A stretch of 55,080 bases of DNA from an uncultured Burkholderiales bacterium. GTDB taxonomy: Bacteria > Pseudomonadota > Gammaproteobacteria > Burkholderiales > Burkholderiaceae_C. Location: contig CAIPFK010000093.1 in NCBI GenBank assembly GCA_903864315.1, positions 1 through 55,080 of the forward strand. The letters are read 5' to 3'. Positions 54,606 through 55,080 of this stretch are shown one piece after another (the first letter of the stretch is position 1; each line of letters opens with the position of its first letter). The position numbers were made by a program, and so were the translations under genes. The notes under the pieces are model-generated. The model ran no database searches and was not told the origin of the DNA. It saw nothing but the letters and a program-made list of their open reading frames with translations.

Positions 54606-55080
54606 TCAGTGTCCCAGGCCCAAGGGAGTTGCCATTGGCGCTGCGCCAGGGGTGCGCGCGCCGCCCTCACCACCCGCGCCCGGCAGGCGAAGGCGCTTCT
54701 CCAGCAGGGCAAACAAGCGGTTCACCGCCAAGGCCGACACCGCGTAGAGCAGCGTCACCGCCAGGTAGATCTCAATGCCCCTGGACGTTTCTTCCTGTGC
54801 TTGCATGGCAAACATGGTGAGCTCGGGCACGGACACTGCAAAGGCGATGGAGGAATTTTTAAGCACATTCATCGACTCGCTCGTGAGCGGGGGGAGTATC
54901 ACCCGCAAAGCCACGGCCCTCACCCCGTCTTGGTAAATCTGTGCGCGGGTCATCCCCAGCGCCAAGGCGGCTTGTGTTTGTCCGCTTTTGATGGACTCAA
55001 TGCCAGCCCTGAACTGCTCAGCAATGCGTGCCGAGGTAAAGAGCCCCAGCGCCAAGGCCACCAACCAAAACGAGGGGAAC
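54606..55080 (-). CDS. Amino-acid ABC transporter permease (GltJ-like), partial
   Basis: Only the C-terminal part of about 157 codons is visible; the frame is open to the window edge, so the start lies beyond 55080. The EAA loop SARIAEQFRAGIESIKSGQTQAALALGMTRAQIYQDGVRAVALRVILPPLTSESMNVLKNSSIA matches GltJ. The last 20 residues form a Gly/Ala/Pro tail. With GltK and the ATPase it makes a typical two-permease importer; the periplasmic binding protein gene is expected upstream, outside the window. Confidence 0.92.
   Translation of the reverse strand, partial: FPSFWLVALALGLFTSARIAEQFRAGIESIKSGQTQAALALGMTRAQIYQDGVRAVALRVILPPLTSESMNVLKNSSIAFAVSVPELTMFAMQAQEETSRGIEIYLAVTLLYAVSALAVNRLFALLEKRLRLPGAGGEGGARTPGAAPMATPLGLGH

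Noticed and set aside
1-55080. tRNA genes, CRISPR arrays, insertion sequences, prophage or defence genes
   Set aside because: I looked for T-loop GGTTCGA-like signatures, regularly spaced repeats, transposase motifs and phage or toxin-antitoxin genes, and saw none. A dedicated tRNA or profile search could still find a weak case.

Overview
This window is a chromosomal housekeeping segment from a betaproteobacterium, almost certainly of the order Burkholderiales and probably Comamonadaceae-like. The evidence is gene order (accBC-prmA-DUF3426-PfkB; a complete mraZ-to-ftsZ division and cell-wall cluster; dapF-DUF484-xerC; pyrC-DUF3025) and protein families (Bug-type binding protein, COG2509 oxidoreductase, zinc-less DksA). 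I see no insertion sequence, prophage, CRISPR array or tRNA. Almost all of it is vertically inherited core genome.

Layout. 1-143: tail of a probable histone-like gene and its terminator. 168-6373 (minus): PfkB-family kinase, DUF3426 zinc-ribbon membrane protein, prmA, accC, accB, a TlpA-like thioredoxin and a degenerate nucleotidyltransferase-like protein. 6465-7973 (plus): mpl. 8058-12349 (minus): DAHP synthase aroG with an attenuator-like leader, tldD and rodA. 12444-16879 (plus): RNB-family ribonuclease, TonB-like protein, mtgA and ruvC. 17045-36742 (minus): lpxC, ftsZ, ftsA, ftsQ, ddl, murC, murG, ftsW, murD, mraY, murF, murE, ftsI, ftsL, rsmH and mraZ. Most of these neighbours overlap by a few bases and look translationally coupled. 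37364-43423 (minus): dksA with a very long basic tail, a His-rich COG0523 GTPase, rlmI, xerC and DUF484, followed by dapF up to 44288. 44489-45034 (plus): carboxymuconolactone decarboxylase-like protein. 45055-46173 (minus): Bug binding protein. 46356-48170 (plus): Nudix/metallo-beta-lactamase fusion. 48427-48798 (minus): RNase P RNA. 48997-51048 (plus): COG2509 flavoprotein. 51045-55080 (minus): DUF3025, pyrC and an amino-acid ABC transporter whose first permease gene runs off the window.

How it works together. The dcw cluster carries most of peptidoglycan precursor synthesis (MurC-F, Ddl, MraY, MurG), septal synthesis (FtsW, FtsI) and the divisome core (FtsL, FtsQ, FtsA, FtsZ). Its promoter carries a textbook MraZ operator. 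RodA, MtgA and Mpl elsewhere in the window add elongation, glycan polymerisation and muropeptide recycling.

Most noteworthy points: (1) accB has an in-frame amber codon at position 3 of its otherwise canonical N-terminus. (2) The aroG leader has the architecture of a phenylalanine attenuator: a Phe-rich leader peptide, a 1:2 hairpin, an alternative antiterminator and an intrinsic terminator. (3) aroQ and aroE are both absent from their usual Burkholderiales neighbourhoods. (4) Three abutting perfect hairpins lie between dksA and mraZ. (5) MurD carries an acidic insertion of about 124 residues with a 15-bp tandem duplication. (6) DksA has a histone-H1-like N-terminal tail of about 320 residues. 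(7) An 11-bp repeat after the Nudix/MBL gene places a stop codon in all three frames. I did not find a convincing new multi-gene system. The unusual signals here are regulatory or concern the architecture of single proteins.
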